Assembly: GCF_036669915.1 (NCBI RefSeq)
Contig: NC_089313.1
Location: 10,789,511 to 10,853,510, forward strand
Reading direction: 5' to 3'
DNA from: Pocillopora verrucosa
Lineage: Eukaryota; Cnidaria; Anthozoa; Scleractinia; Pocilloporidae
Length of the DNA stretch: 64,000 bases
Positions 23,401-34,273 of this stretch are shown piece after piece (position 1 is the first letter of the stretch; every line of letters starts with the position of its first letter). The position numbers were made by a program, and so were the translations under genes. The notes under the pieces are model-generated. The model made no database searches, was not told the origin of the DNA, and worked only from the letters and a program-made list of their open reading frames with translations.

Positions 23401-25147
23401 AACCCTTCAATCACACATTAAGGTCACATGAATCAAAGAAATGATCACCAACCAAACACACTTGTGATTATTACACAAAGTCTCCTTGTAAGCACCATAG
23501 GAACTGTATAGAGAACAGTATGGAGAATATGCATACTGATGTTAGGGTGTGAAGGGTGAGTAAGCAGCATAAATTTATTAAGTATTGTTGAATAATCCCT
23601 AAATGGGCTTCAAAGAAAAAAATTCTGACTGCATTGATATGAGATAGGCACACAGATATGAAAATTGCTTATGTTGTGTAATGTTTGGTGTAATCACAAT
23701 GTGACTAAATTTTTATTGCAGGAAGGAGGCACACCTCTCATGTATGCAGCTTATAATGGATACCCCCAGGTTGTTAAACTTCTACTTGGTAAGAAAACTT
23801 TTTCTACTCTGCTCCTCGGTTGAGTATTGCAAAATCAGAACCAAGTTAAATTTATCAGGAACCCATCAGAACTCAAACAGCCCCTGGTGTGGGAAAATCA
23901 GGATAGTTAAGTTGGGATTTGGATTAATTCTGTATCTGATTCACCGATGGAATGTTTCTTGTGTCTAGATGGACCAATCACAAAACATAAATAAGTGTTA
24001 ACTTTTGATGAACTTGTGTGAACTAATTAACAAATAGGTTCCCTGTTGCGTTGGGTCTGTTCAGTAATAGATCACCAATGACAACAAAATACCGTAAGAA
24101 AGAGAAAGTGGCCCACGAGGCGCAGCCGAATGTGTCACCCATGTTCTTACCACGTTTGGTTGTGTTCTGTGATCTGTTACTGTAGAGACCCTGGGCAACC
24201 TACAATCTATTTATTTTGTATGGCAAAAAAGCAAAATTTTATGTTTATGGTGACATCAACTATTGGACTTTCCTCCAATAGATCATAAGTAAAACCCAAT
24301 CAAAATTCATATATAATTCACTCTTATCATATAAATCTGTTTAGAACATGGAGCAGACTTAACAGCTACAAACAACGAAGGTCACACCGCTTTGAGCCTA
24401 GCTCTAGGAGTGGGAAACAAAAATGGTAAGTTAGTGATGAGAACAGAGCTCTTCGTCAAAGTAGTATTTTTTTTTTATTTGTCCATTCTTACCAACTATA
24501 AGACTTCACTGACGGAAGTGCTGTGCCTAGAGCCAGATACAAATCCATTGTCAAATTGGAGAATGAAACACGCCAAATCTTGACATGGGAAGAGAGGATC
24601 ATACTGAGGAGGTATTAACAGATAACTACACAACAACAATGGTTAGGGATCGAGAAAATTGACATGGAGTCTCATAGGATGAGAGTAAATATCGATTCGT
24701 AAACAAAAGAAAAACAAAAAAATTCAAATTCAAAACAAAAGATAAAAAGAGGGTTCTCTAGACATTTCCTATGGAAATTACAAGGAGAATTTGTCTAACA
24801 GTCAAGAGCTTGTTGAGTTCGCAATCATTTCCTTTTTTTTCGTGACCAGTAATGTTTGATTCAGGGGTGATACTGTTAGGAGACCTTAGATGCTTATCAC
24901 TGTTAGGGGTGAAAGGGTTAAGAACTCGATTGAGACAAGTCACGAAATTATTTAAGGCATTGTACGAAGTATCTGCTGACAATGATTTCCATGATGGATC
25001 GGAACTATAATTGTTTTCTTGTCGTTTTTATGCATGGCATGAAAACAAAATGTTTCCTTTTCAGTCCAGCGTGTCATAGAAGACTATCTTCGCTCCATCC
25101 TGGAAAACCGAGCTTCCTCGTCTTGCTATGGAGAAATTCAAAAGTAA
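20403..25147 (+). CDS. RFXANK: RFXANK/ANKRA2-like ankyrin-repeat protein
   Basis: Vertebrate RFXANK bridges RFX5 and RFXAP on X-box promoters; its sister ANKRA2 binds megalin tails and histone deacetylases. An invertebrate gene may correspond to the ancestor of both. Nine exons join in frame: 20403-20496, 20798-20886, 21466-21520, 22552-22617, 23022-23089, 23166-23321, 23722-23788, 24345-24425 and 25065-25147 (252 aa; human RFXANK 260). The N-terminal part is Ser-rich (SSARRGSRSSSTKELTTG). Ankyrin repeats follow: SLHFLAAQGEIAKIKEEIDK, GLTPLAWAAAHRQ, ETALSFAACQGQLDVVEQLL, GGTPLMYAAYNGYPQVVKLL, and HGADLTATNNEGHTALSLAL. The C-terminus VQRVIEDYLRSIL matches the family ending VQQVIE. The start is the first ATG after an acceptor ending at 20388, so there is an upstream 5' untranslated exon. 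Which of the two vertebrate paralogues is closer is not decided. Confidence 0.88.
23490..23560 (-). repeat. Fragment of dispersed repeat family B
   Basis: On the minus strand this reads CCCTTCACACCCTAACATCA followed by GTATGCATATTCTCCATACTG, the left end of a family also seen at 36175-36385, 43425-43625, 52372-52855 and 54490-54655. It lies in an intron of the ankyrin gene. Confidence 0.6.
24750..24925 (+). repeat. Partial copy of dispersed repeat family B
   Basis: ACAAGGAGAATTTGTCTAAC, then GATTCAGGGGTGATACTGTTAGGAG and TGTTAGGGGTGAAAGGGTTAA, match the centre and right end of family B. It lies in the last intron of the ankyrin gene. Confidence 0.6.
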
Positions 25148-25675
25148 CTCTTTTCGTCACGTCGCAACACCGCAATATTAAACACGGGAAAAGGGACTTA
25201 CTTAATTAATGCGCCCCTAACATACTTCACCCAAGGAATCATGGAAGTCTTGCGAAGAATTATGTTTACGAACTTGTCAGTGGGCGAAGCATACCTGAAT
25301 CCAAAGGAAAACTAACATCTTTCGAGTGTACTTTGTTTTAATAACAAGTTATTTTTCTATAGTTCTATCTGACGCTCAATTCTCAAATGGGAACAATTGG
25401 GTATTACTTGCACTCAAAACTGCGTGGATGTAAAAGAAATGCCATGACTAATTATTAAATACGAATCTTATTTACTATCTAAGATAAACTGACTGTTGGT
25501 TTTCTTATTGCTTCAGTTCTCTGTCAACGTTGAGTCTGTTTAAATTTGAGTTTTGGTTCCCGATTCCCTTGAGCGCGGAAGTTTTACCGCCTTTTTCCAG
25601 GTCGCATTTGAATTTGAGCGGCGAAAAGCTGGTTATCATCATGGCCTTTTTACGTCTCATATTGGATTGTTATGA

Positions 25676-25922
25676 ACCTTTTCACTCGATCCCAAGATCT
25701 ACAGTATAAGTATCCTTACTGCCAATCATACAATACTTATGATTTTAGTGCAGAGATTTTGGTATTGGATCAACTAATAATCCCCTGATTGATATTTCTC
25801 TTTATTCTCGTCACTTGTGTGCTTGATATTGTATTGATATTGTATTGATATTGTATTGATATTGTATTGATATTGTAAGGAGAAATTATGTCTTGGTCAC
25901 TCATGGCAGTTGAAGAGTTAAG
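25676..25922 (+). repeat. Dispersed repeat family C with an internal 11-bp tandem array
   Basis: GGATCAACTAATAATCCC, CTTTATTCTCGTCAC, GATATTGTAAGGAGAAATTA and TCTTGGTCACTCATGG match the copy at 51672-51870 in order. At about 25824-25877 the segment TTGATATTGTA is repeated five times in this copy, while the other copy has it once. Confidence 0.7.
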
Positions 25923-26884
25923 GATGGAAACTTCTGGCCAGAGTGTTTACCTACAAGGAAATCAGTACGTTTATAATTGATCGTGAGAAGATTTCAGCAT
26001 TCTTTCTTTCTGCTTTCGGCACCTTTTCTTTCTCCTTTCTTTTCTATCTCTCTTTAGTTATTGAAAACAGTTTGTTGCGAAACTGTTTTTTAAACGATCC
26101 ATTCTTAGCATCGCTAACGAGAAAGAGTTTCCATCTCTGCGTGAAGGAATCTACGCACGCTATTGCTATTTAGATGCAAGTGAGTTAAGCAGAGGCATTT
26201 TTGTGTCTAGAATGACAGCCGGAGGTTGAAGATTTCTTCCTCGTCGCTTGCCACAGATCCTTTGTTTGTAGTGTTTAGGTAAAAATGCGAAACTAGAGCC
26301 TTACTAATGAATTAGCTGATGTCAAAACGAGCCAGGAGTAGTTGCATTCCCCCCCTGAGGCCTTGTTGGAAACAAAATCGCTTGCGTGTAAGTTTCCAAT
26401 ATCATAAAGACAATGCACGGACTCGAACACGAATAATTTTCGTGCGCCGTTAAACCACGATCTGCCGTTTACGTGTGGTAGCATCAGCAATCTCAAAAGT
26501 GATTCAAATACTTAAGCGTATTTCTGTTGATTGTCTTAAAACTAAAACCAATAACCGCCGCCAATCAGGACGAAGAGAAATATTACAAAGAGCCAATGGG
26601 AAAGCTGCACGAAGCGCTGAAAATCACGACTATAACCAAGCCTTGATGGGCTTTAGTTCCGAATGGTTAGAGGGCGTTAGTGTTCAAAAGAAAGAGGGGG
26701 AAGCTCTCCGTTACGAAGGGCAGTCATGTTCTAGATCTTCTCAGTACCTAATTTGGCTTTTGAGGGTGAACAGAGGCTATTTTCAGCCTCTTAGACAACG
26801 TGCATTAACATAACTTTGAATCCAAAAAAGTCAAAGATGTAAGCACAAATATTTGTAAAGTTCAATCCTAGAGAATATATTTTT

Positions 26885-27060
26885 GTCGTAATATGAACTT
26901 CGTGATAGACCTCGCTCGCCACAGAGTCTCTGTGGCTCAATGTCAGAGAATTGTAACGGGGAATCCGAGGGTCTGAGGTTCGATTCTTCATGGGGACTCA
27001 GAATTTTTTCTTGTCTCACGCTCACGATAAGACGAAATAACATCTCTCTCTATTTCTTTA
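26885..27060 (+). mobile_element. tRNA-like SINE remnant
   Basis: TGTGGCTCAATGTCAGAGAA resembles a tRNA A box, and GAGGTTCGATTC, 40 bases later, is a good B box. TGGGGACTCAGAATTTTTTC and a TCTC-rich tail follow. It does not fold as a proper tRNA, so it is a tRNA-derived repeat and not a gene. Confidence 0.45.
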
Positions 27061-27268
27061 CCAAACTCAAAAATTACCGTCTCCTATTCAAAGTTCAATC
27101 TTTTTCTTCCTTTTGTGTCAAAGTTACCCTTTGGTTGTATTGAGTGCTTTTCTCACCAAGCTGATCATGGTGAGATGACGAGACGGACAAGACTGACGAA
27201 GCAAATACTCGCTTTCTCTTTGCGCGATAAGGTCACTGCTATTCAGACTTGACCTGATTCATGTCTCG

Positions 27269-28477
27269 TTACCAGTCCTTCACTTCGTAATCATCACTTA
27301 CTAGAGGGATTGAAATGTTTGCTTGTTGCTCGTGTGATCCTTCCACAGGTCTGTATCCCATCAACTGCATCACATGTCTGCAATAATATTCAATGATATT
27401 TATTTCGTATGGGTGGACTTTCCATCGCCAGCGATTCATGGCAATTTTTGCATCATCCACAGTGAAAGCAACCAGGCTACCTCGTATTTCCATCTCAGAT
27501 CTTCGTTTATCCGGATGTGTACTTTCATTTAACCATGTTGTAACACTGTCTAACACCGATAGCCCGGCAAAGTCGAACAGTCGCTTCATTTCGTCCAAAG
27601 GATTTTTTGCAAAGTCTTCATACCTCAGCACTTTGATTTTGCTTCGTTGCCAAGGGGGAAGATTCTTGACAAAATTAAGACTTTCCTCTGTCTCTTTACA
27701 TATTTTGTAGCTAAACATTCTTGTTCCGTGCTTAGCAACTCCATGTACCTCTCTGTAAAAGTTAACACTCAGTGAAGAAGGTATCACGGCACGAGGGTCT
27801 CTTACTAACAGCACTGTTTTACAGTCAATGTCTGGTGAATCGCAAACAGCTAGAGCCTTTCTTATTCCGCCTTTGCGCGGCATGCGGCTTAAAAGAACCT
27901 TAATCACAGTGAGCGTATAGCTATTTTTGCATGCATTTTCAAGTGCTTCGCTTGTCATTTTGGCACAAAGTCGTGGATCCCATCTCGGGTCGGATATGTT
28001 GTAAGGACAAAGAGGTGGCGAGGCAATAGCGTGACTAATCCGAGGATGAAGAGGTTTGCGGTAGTACGTTTCAATGTCCTTCAAGAAGACTTGATCTGTG
28101 AATTTACATTGTAATACACCAGTTAAGAATTTCTGCACAAGGCTGTCATAATTTAAGTGAAATTTTCCCTGGGTTCTTTCCACAGTTTGAAGCGGTTCGT
28201 ACATGTAAAACACATCTGGGTGGTGATTAAAAATGTCTCCGGTGATTGAAGAACCCGAACGGCCGTGGGCTATTATTATTAAGTTTCTCCTGGCCGAGGG
28301 CGATTTTCGTTGTGTAGGCTGTTCCACTATAGAGTGTTGTAGAGATGCATGGTTTGCCAGATAAATTCCAAATACAGCAAAAAACGACAGCAGCGAACCA
28401 GCTACGATAACTCGACGCCAAAATGGCCACCTGAAGAAAAAAATCTTCCTTCGTCTTCTACGCTTCCAAAACTTCAT
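27269..28477 (-). CDS. Golgi carbohydrate 6-O-sulfotransferase, PAPS-dependent (CHST1/3-type)
   Basis: It transfers sulfate from PAPS to sugar residues of glycoproteins or proteoglycans in the Golgi lumen. The intronless 402-codon frame starts with a basic cytoplasmic tail (KFWKRRRRRK) and a type II signal anchor at residues 22-41. The 5'-phosphosulfate-binding motif HGRSGSS is at 71-77, preceded by a hydrophobic strand (NLIIIA). The 3'-phosphate-binding motif LLVRDPRA is at 223-230 with SSLS at 234-237. The tail region contains KVLRYEDFAKNPLDEMKRLF, RW and MQLMGYRPV, all usual for the Gal/GlcNAc 6-O-sulfotransferases. Cnidarians commonly have many intronless members of this family. The acceptor sugar cannot be told from sequence. 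Confidence 0.88.
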   Translation of the reverse strand: MKFWKRRRRRKIFFFRWPFWRRVIVAGSLLSFFAVFGIYLANHASLQHSIVEQPTQRKSPSARRNLIIIAHGRSGSSITGDIFNHHPDVFYMYEPLQTVERTQGKFHLNYDSLVQKFLTGVLQCKFTDQVFLKDIETYYRKPLHPRISHAIASPPLCPYNISDPRWDPRLCAKMTSEALENACKNSYTLTVIKVLLSRMPRKGGIRKALAVCDSPDIDCKTVLLVRDPRAVIPSSLSVNFYREVHGVAKHGTRMFSYKICKETEESLNFVKNLPPWQRSKIKVLRYEDFAKNPLDEMKRLFDFAGLSVLDSVTTWLNESTHPDKRRSEMEIRGSLVAFTVDDAKIAMNRWRWKVHPYEINIIEYYCRHVMQLMGYRPVEGSHEQQANISIPLVSDDYEVKDW

Positions 28478-28984
28478 CTCTAGCGTTTCAACGACATTTC
28501 CCTTGTTTGAAACCTATTTTAAAGAAAGCAAGAAAATCGGCAAGTGTAAATAGTATCGTATTCACCAACTACAGTGGAAGTCTACGGAAATTTTTCTCAA
28601 CTAAGGGAGACCAAGCCAGATAGGTTCGAAATTTTTGAATGAAATGTGAAGCGTGCATAAGGTTTAACTAAAAGGCGCAGAGAGAAAAAATATGTATAAA
28701 CGCTAAAGATAAACAAAGTAAATAACAACAAGAAAGCAATTGACAAAAGTAGCGTCAGCATGTTGACTTCTAATTGACTTATTGTTTGCAAGTCCTTTGC
28801 TAGGTACGTCACTATGATAGGGGAAACTAGCTGCAGACCGCACCACACTATTGCGATAGGTACCAAGGACTCTCGAGCAGTCTTTTGTAGTCTACTGTAG
28901 TCTCTTGGTTCTCTGATAAACAATGCTACTTACATCCGTCAATCTTACTTCCCTCTGGCGTGAACTCTGGTCGTGTGACTTAAC

Positions 28985-29084
28985 TCTGGTTAATCGCTCT
29001 GACGAAGGGCTAACGCTCGAAACGTCAGCTTTTCTACCCTTTACGGTTTTCAACCCAGTTGTTAGCCCTAAACTACCTGCTATA

Positions 29085-29129
<45 letters not shown>

Positions 29130-29133
29130 TTTA
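28985..29133 (-). repeat. Repeat family A, minus orientation
   Basis: CGCTCTGACGAAGGGCTAAC, GCTCGAAACGTCAGC and, at the end, GACGCAGCACCACAGTTTC followed by TTTAGAAACTTACCCCTTT are the complement of the family A ends. Its last 60 bases (29074-29133) are identical to 32763-32822. Confidence 0.75.
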
Positions 29134-32100
29134 ATCTAACTTTGATTGTCACTAAATACTGACTCATACTGAACTGTCGTAAAACATTTCTACGCTAAAA
29201 ATGTATTTCATTGATTTATTATAAATTTGATTGTGTATCAAGTAAGTTATAATTTCGTTACCGTTAAAGCACAGTGTTAACGTTACAATTTAAGTCGCAT
29301 GTAATAGGAAGCGACGTAGGATAAATCAAATTAGTTCTGCGAACAGTGATGTATCTAATTAGGTATTTCCAGGGCGTTAAGCGCGCAGGAACATAGCAGC
29401 ATGATTGTCAAGTTAAGCCATGTTTGATAGGAAATTAGTGCCCACGAATCATTGTAGAACGTGAGCAAGTCTTGAATCCCGGAAGGAATTACGTATCTGG
29501 GTGTGGATTTCTTTAGCTAATAAATGTAGCAATTTTTGTAACCCTACGATTAGACTGTAATAGAATAGATAGATCGTAAAACGGAACGTGTAATGCTGAA
29601 TTGTCGGCAATAAAGCCTGGATCAAGTGAAAGTATACGGTCCAAGATTACTGAACCAGCGTATGCGGAATTCTCAGTAACGCAAGTGGGAAATTCTGCGA
29701 AATGAACTAACTAAATACTTCATAACATTTCAGAACATAACGTTCGGCTATGAATTAATGAAAAATGGGCAAAAACATTTACGATCTCGAATCTTTCTTA
29801 AGTGTATGGAACATTGGAAACACAATTTTGTAGCCTCTGAATAAATTCTTATTGTGGAACTAAAATAAGAAAACTAAGTACAAACAAACATGCGTGACTC
29901 TAATATTGATAAGTGTTATCCACTCGATCATAGCTCGAGGCGAGCCGGCAGCTGCGCGCGCGCCTACAAAACTTCCCTGCAGGTTACCTATTTAAGCGCG
30001 ATTTGCATCGGAATATTTTACAAATATTGATTTTGATCACGAATAAAAACATTACCCCGCTTCTATAGCTTTTTCGATTTTAAAAAAAACTCAGAAACGA
30101 TTTCAGTCTGAAATTTCTTTAACATGCCCATCTCGTCAGGTTTTTGACTTCTGTTTCAAATGCCGGTGAATGTGGTAATTGTGAGCGCTGGTTGCGTTCG
30201 TCGCCGAAGAGTACTTTCGGTCCCATAGACTCAAAGAATTCCTTCAAGTCACTCAATTGGTGTCGGCCTTTTTAAATTGGAAAAGTTCGATCTTAACGTC
30301 CGAAATTTTTGTTCATTTGTTCAAAGAAGCGAAAGAACTAATGATGCCTGGAAAAAAAAGAGTTTGATGTTAAATTTTGAGTCACAGATAATTTAATCGC
30401 CTATTCTTTATTATCCAAAAGTTCTGATAGCGTGATATACGTAATTAATGCTATTCGTAAATCATTTGATAACAAACTGAACTTATCAAAGTTCAATGAA
30501 GATTCTAGCAAAAGCTTGTGCCGAGCTATTTAGAACGGTCAACTGTCTGGAACTGGCTATGTACACTAACAGCCATTCAGTAACAAACCATATGAAGATC
30601 TCGAAACCGTCTAGTTCTGCAGGGTTTACACAGTCTGCTTTGTCCAAATAACACCGAAGAATTTGCATAAAACTAGTTTAAAGACAATTGTGTTGCATTA
30701 AGCTGCTGGGTAGTACTTCAGATTTAAATTATTTTCAGTCTCCTCTGAAAAGAAGAAAAGTTTCTTAATCCCGGTGAGAAGTCCGCTGAAGGTTTGTAAG
30801 TTTTTATATTTGCGCCGCGTTTCCATGCTGATCACCTACGCATGTCATCACTCATTGAACCACCACCTTCTACAAACAGATGGACATGTTCTCATTGTGA
30901 TGAGCTGTAACAGTCAATGCAAGAATCCCTGAGCGAATTTGAAGAACGAAGCAAATACAGTTTCTTGTTGACAACAGGTCATGGTAACATCACTTGATCA
31001 AAAAATTGCCTAGTCGAACTGCTGGCCTCTTTTATGCTCTTCAGACAGAATAATGAAAAAGTTTTCATGGAATAAAGCACTTTCATTTTCTGGTTTCAGG
31101 GAAAACCAATGTAATACGAAAAGTACCTACCTCTTAAAACGAGACTTCCTTACCGCCATGTTTGATAGTTAATATGTTTGCCGAAAGTAGTGATAAACTG
31201 CGAAGGCAGTCATGTGATAACAATTATCTCAAGAAGGTCACGCAATCCATAAATTGTGACTGTAAATCAAAGCGATCAGAACGATAGCCCATAACGGTGA
31301 GTTACCAACATGCATTAGAGATTTTACTAGTTACTTGATATATTTTAGATCTTTAACGTAATTTTAGTTTTAATATATTGTAGTCATTATTGCATATTTG
31401 ACACAAGGCCTCCATGGATGCCAGGCTTCGGGCTGAATGGGTTACCTTGTTCCGTGGGATGCCAGTGGCATACCACGGTAAAAATCCGGCTGGGTTTCTT
31501 TTTCATTTCAAGGACAAATTACAAAGCTAGCCAATAGGAATGAGTAAAATCTTTATCGATTTTTACCTTATGTAAACATTGGCGGCTGTAGTGATCAGAA
31601 GCGGACGAAAATAATCCAGTGCTTTTCTGAAAAAATTAAAACCTGTGGAATTCATTTCCGCATATCTTCAATTTCACCGGGTCGAAAAACCCGGCAGTCG
31701 CATTAAGTGCGTTCTGAGGTCATTTCATTCCGAGTTGCGTTCCAAGCTGGAGAGAACCGTGCAAACAAAGGTCATTGCGTTACGATGCAAAGATATATTG
31801 AGTAACTCTGAGGCGAAACGCGACAGCATTGGAAAATAGTGCAGGCGAAGTAAGATTTGGATTCCAGCGGCTAAATTTGACAAATTTTGCAAAAGGAAAT
31901 TTGATAAACCCGGAATACTATTTAGTGGTAGTTTGCAATAACTGCACAATTCCTTTCAATGCTACGCCCACGGTAACGCCTTTAGGCGTCTTGTCTTTAT
32001 AAAGTTTTTTTTTACTTTATACTATCATCGTAGCTATGACATGTCCACCAAAAAAAATCATCCTCTTTTTGCGCGGTAAAGATGAATACACCGCGCCGTA

Positions 32101-32762
32101 AGATAAGATTATCGCTATAGTTAGCGTTACCTCCAATAAAGACGTCTATTATACAGGTCTTACTGACACCTTAATGACGAAGCCATGTGGCCATTTTTAT
32201 TTCAATACCAACCTACAACAGATGAAGACACCTCGCTTTTTCAGTTATTTATGTCATTATTGCATTGATTTTCTTTAATATGAACACGCTGGATCGACCG
32301 CTACGGCTCCACCTGAGATCGACAATCATTTTATTTTACAACATTTATCAAAATTATTGATGAGATGTAAAAATTGTAATGTTAAATTGAGAACTAGGAA
32401 GCTAAGCCCAAAAGTTTTCTTGTTAGCTCTGCCCTGCATCTCAAGTTACCTTCAAGATGAACCAATGACAGGAGCCATTACCTATCAATGATCATCTTTC
32501 CCGCGTTTTTCTACAAACTTATATGAAAAGTCGTTAATGACTAAAAAGAAGTAGGAATTTTAGTTAATCTGTAAATAACAGGCACCATCCGAATCAAAAT
32601 GTTTTAGTCTTCAAAGTAAAAGGTGTCATAATTGCCTCTCTCTATGATGGCCATCTCACAATAACGCTCGATTTTTACTGTTCCCAAGGGGGTCATAGTG
32701 TGGAAGTTCGACTGCATGTGTATATTTATCAAAGGTAATTTAGTGTTAACAACAATATGGTA

Positions 32763-32773
32763 TACCTGCTATA

Positions 32774-32818
<45 letters not shown>

Positions 32819-32822
32819 TTTA
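32763..32822 (-). repeat. Solo end of repeat family A, identical to 29074-29133
   Basis: Sixty bases from TACCTGCTATACTCTCCC to TTAGAAACTTACCCCTTTA match 29074-29133 without a difference, while the flanks differ. The identity suggests recent copying or conversion. Confidence 0.75.
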
Positions 32823-33539
32823 TATATTTATCAAACCCCAGCTAAACTGACTGACGTGTTCAAGCTCTGTCGTCTTTATCCCCCAAAGGCACTAAACTGC
32901 ACAAACCTTACTCGCTCGTTGGTGACCTTATAAAAGTTCTAGAAGCCAAGGTTAAAGACGGATCGATGCAAAAAATCGCATTTATTGATCAGAATAAGAG
33001 TCAGGATTAAAGATCCTGGCGGAACGATCGGACCAAGAATTCCCGGTGGTACCCGCGGGGAATATTCCGAAAGCGAAAGCTTGAGGAGACAGCCATTTAT
33101 ACTTCGCTGCGGAAGTTTACTCGGCTATGCGGTATATCAATTTTTTGATGTAACTCAACTCAGCGTGTCGGTCGCCCAAGCAACAAAACAGTTTCTTTTT
33201 CGACTAATAACCACCTTCAATTAATGATCCGTCGATATTAAGATCTACTCAAGTCGTGCTCTAAGTCACGCGGTTCAACAGGGGGGAAATAAAACGAGGC
33301 TTTGTATGTAAGCAATGTCATGACTCGTTGATAGAAGTAATTCTATGACTATATGTTGTTTCGACTAAATTTTTATGTTTATTTCGATTTTCATCATAGT
33401 TATCAAGCTTATCATTCCTAACTTTCACCGTCATCTTTCGAATGGCTTCGATTTCCCTTTGATTCCTAAGGGGATAAATATAACAATATCAAAAAAAGAT
33501 TAATCGACAATATATTAGAGGGTCAGGTAAATAAGTAAA

Positions 33540-33700
33540 TTTGCTTTTCTCAACTGAGTCGATAATGTAAATTGGCCTTCGTAAAGATTTTCTAAAGCCA
33601 TAGTTAGTAGAGGAGACTCCTCTACTAACTATGCTAAAGCTGACGGTTCGAGCGTTACTAACGGCCCTTTTTCTGGAGCTAAAGAAGGGGAGTTTATCGA
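33540..33700 (+). repeat. Repeat family A copy containing an inserted palindrome
   Basis: The stretch reads CAACTGAGTCGATAATGTAA, TCTAAAGC, then a 35-base palindrome, then CTAAAGCTGACGGTTCGAGCG, the family A core. Without the palindrome and one copy of CTAAAGC, the core is continuous. Confidence 0.7.
33599..33633. repeat. 35-bp palindrome with 17-bp perfect arms
   Basis: CATAGTTAGTAGAGGAG, a single A, then CTCCTCTACTAACTATG, the exact complement of the first arm. CTAAAGC stands directly on both sides (33592-33598 and 33634-33640), as a target-site duplication would. It would extrude as a near-loopless cruciform. Confidence 0.85.
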
Positions 33701-33754
33701 TAACCTTGGCGAGTTTACCAGTGATGTCGGTGAGTTACTTGTCAGCGAGTTGAC

Positions 33755-33873
33755 ATGTCGACACAGCAACCCATCCGTCCAGTCACGTTTGCGCTTGTCC
33801 ATCTTTGGAAAATCTACGACCTTTACGACAATGCTCTACCAGATGACATGATTAGCCCCGAGTTTTTGAAACG
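33755..33873 (+). CDS. Candidate first coding exon, unrecognised
   Basis: An ATG opens 39 codons plus two bases up to a strong donor (AAACG|GTAAGT). The peptide begins MSTQQPIRPVTFALVHLWKI and ends DDMISPEFLK, with protein-like composition. The next exon is not certain. An AG at 34268-34269 would join it in phase to the frame at 34274, but it lacks a pyrimidine tract. It may belong to that gene or to one not otherwise seen. Confidence 0.4.
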
Positions 33874-34273
33874 GTAAGTACATTGTTAGCTAGTGTTTCA
33901 TTGGATATTCGTGGATCTGTGTGTTAAGTACCTGGGCTTCAGCAAAGCAAACGCAATACAGTCCGCTGCCTAATGAACCTTGTAATGATGTTAGGACAAT
34001 GGAGAAAGAAATTTAATGATAGTAAAGAATTGCATGCTCCACGGCGCAACAATCGAATTCCGTTTACGTACTACATAACTCAACAAAAAAAATAAAAAAG
34101 AAATTATTCAGTGTCATAGCAGTTTAAGTTACAGTCTAAAGAACATTGGAACGAAACCTTGGCGCGATTAAGTGGCTCCTTCACGTCAAGAAACACAGTA
34201 CCACGGTGATCAGTCAATCCAAATAATTTTCCTATTGATCGCCAATCAGCAAAAAACAAACACAACAAGCGAC

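Larger units (their letters stand above)
25148..27268. other. Spacer without a supported gene
   Basis: It contains a family C repeat with an internal 11-bp tandem expansion (25676-25922) and a tRNA-like repeat (26885-27060). The reading frames at 25943-26173 and 26475-26813 have no splice support, no recognisable domain and no plausible protein composition. Confidence 0.5.
28478..33754. other. Gene-poor spacer with repeats
   Basis: More than 5 kb without a supported coding exon. It holds repeat family A pieces at 28985-29133 and 32763-32822 and a family A copy with an inserted palindrome at 33540-33700. A GC-rich patch lies at 29935-29965. The 108-codon frame at 28597-28923 has two hydrophobic stretches but no homology or splice support. 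A distal promoter or 5' untranslated exon of the sulfotransferase may lie at the left end. Confidence 0.5.

Noticed and set aside
26940-27010. tRNA gene near GGTTCGATTC
   Set aside because: A and B boxes are present, but no acceptor stem or anticodon stem can be paired, so it is a SINE remnant.
28597-28923. 108-codon minus-strand frame with two hydrophobic stretches
   Set aside because: No homology, no splice sites that link it to the sulfotransferase, and its start overlaps the end of a repeat copy.
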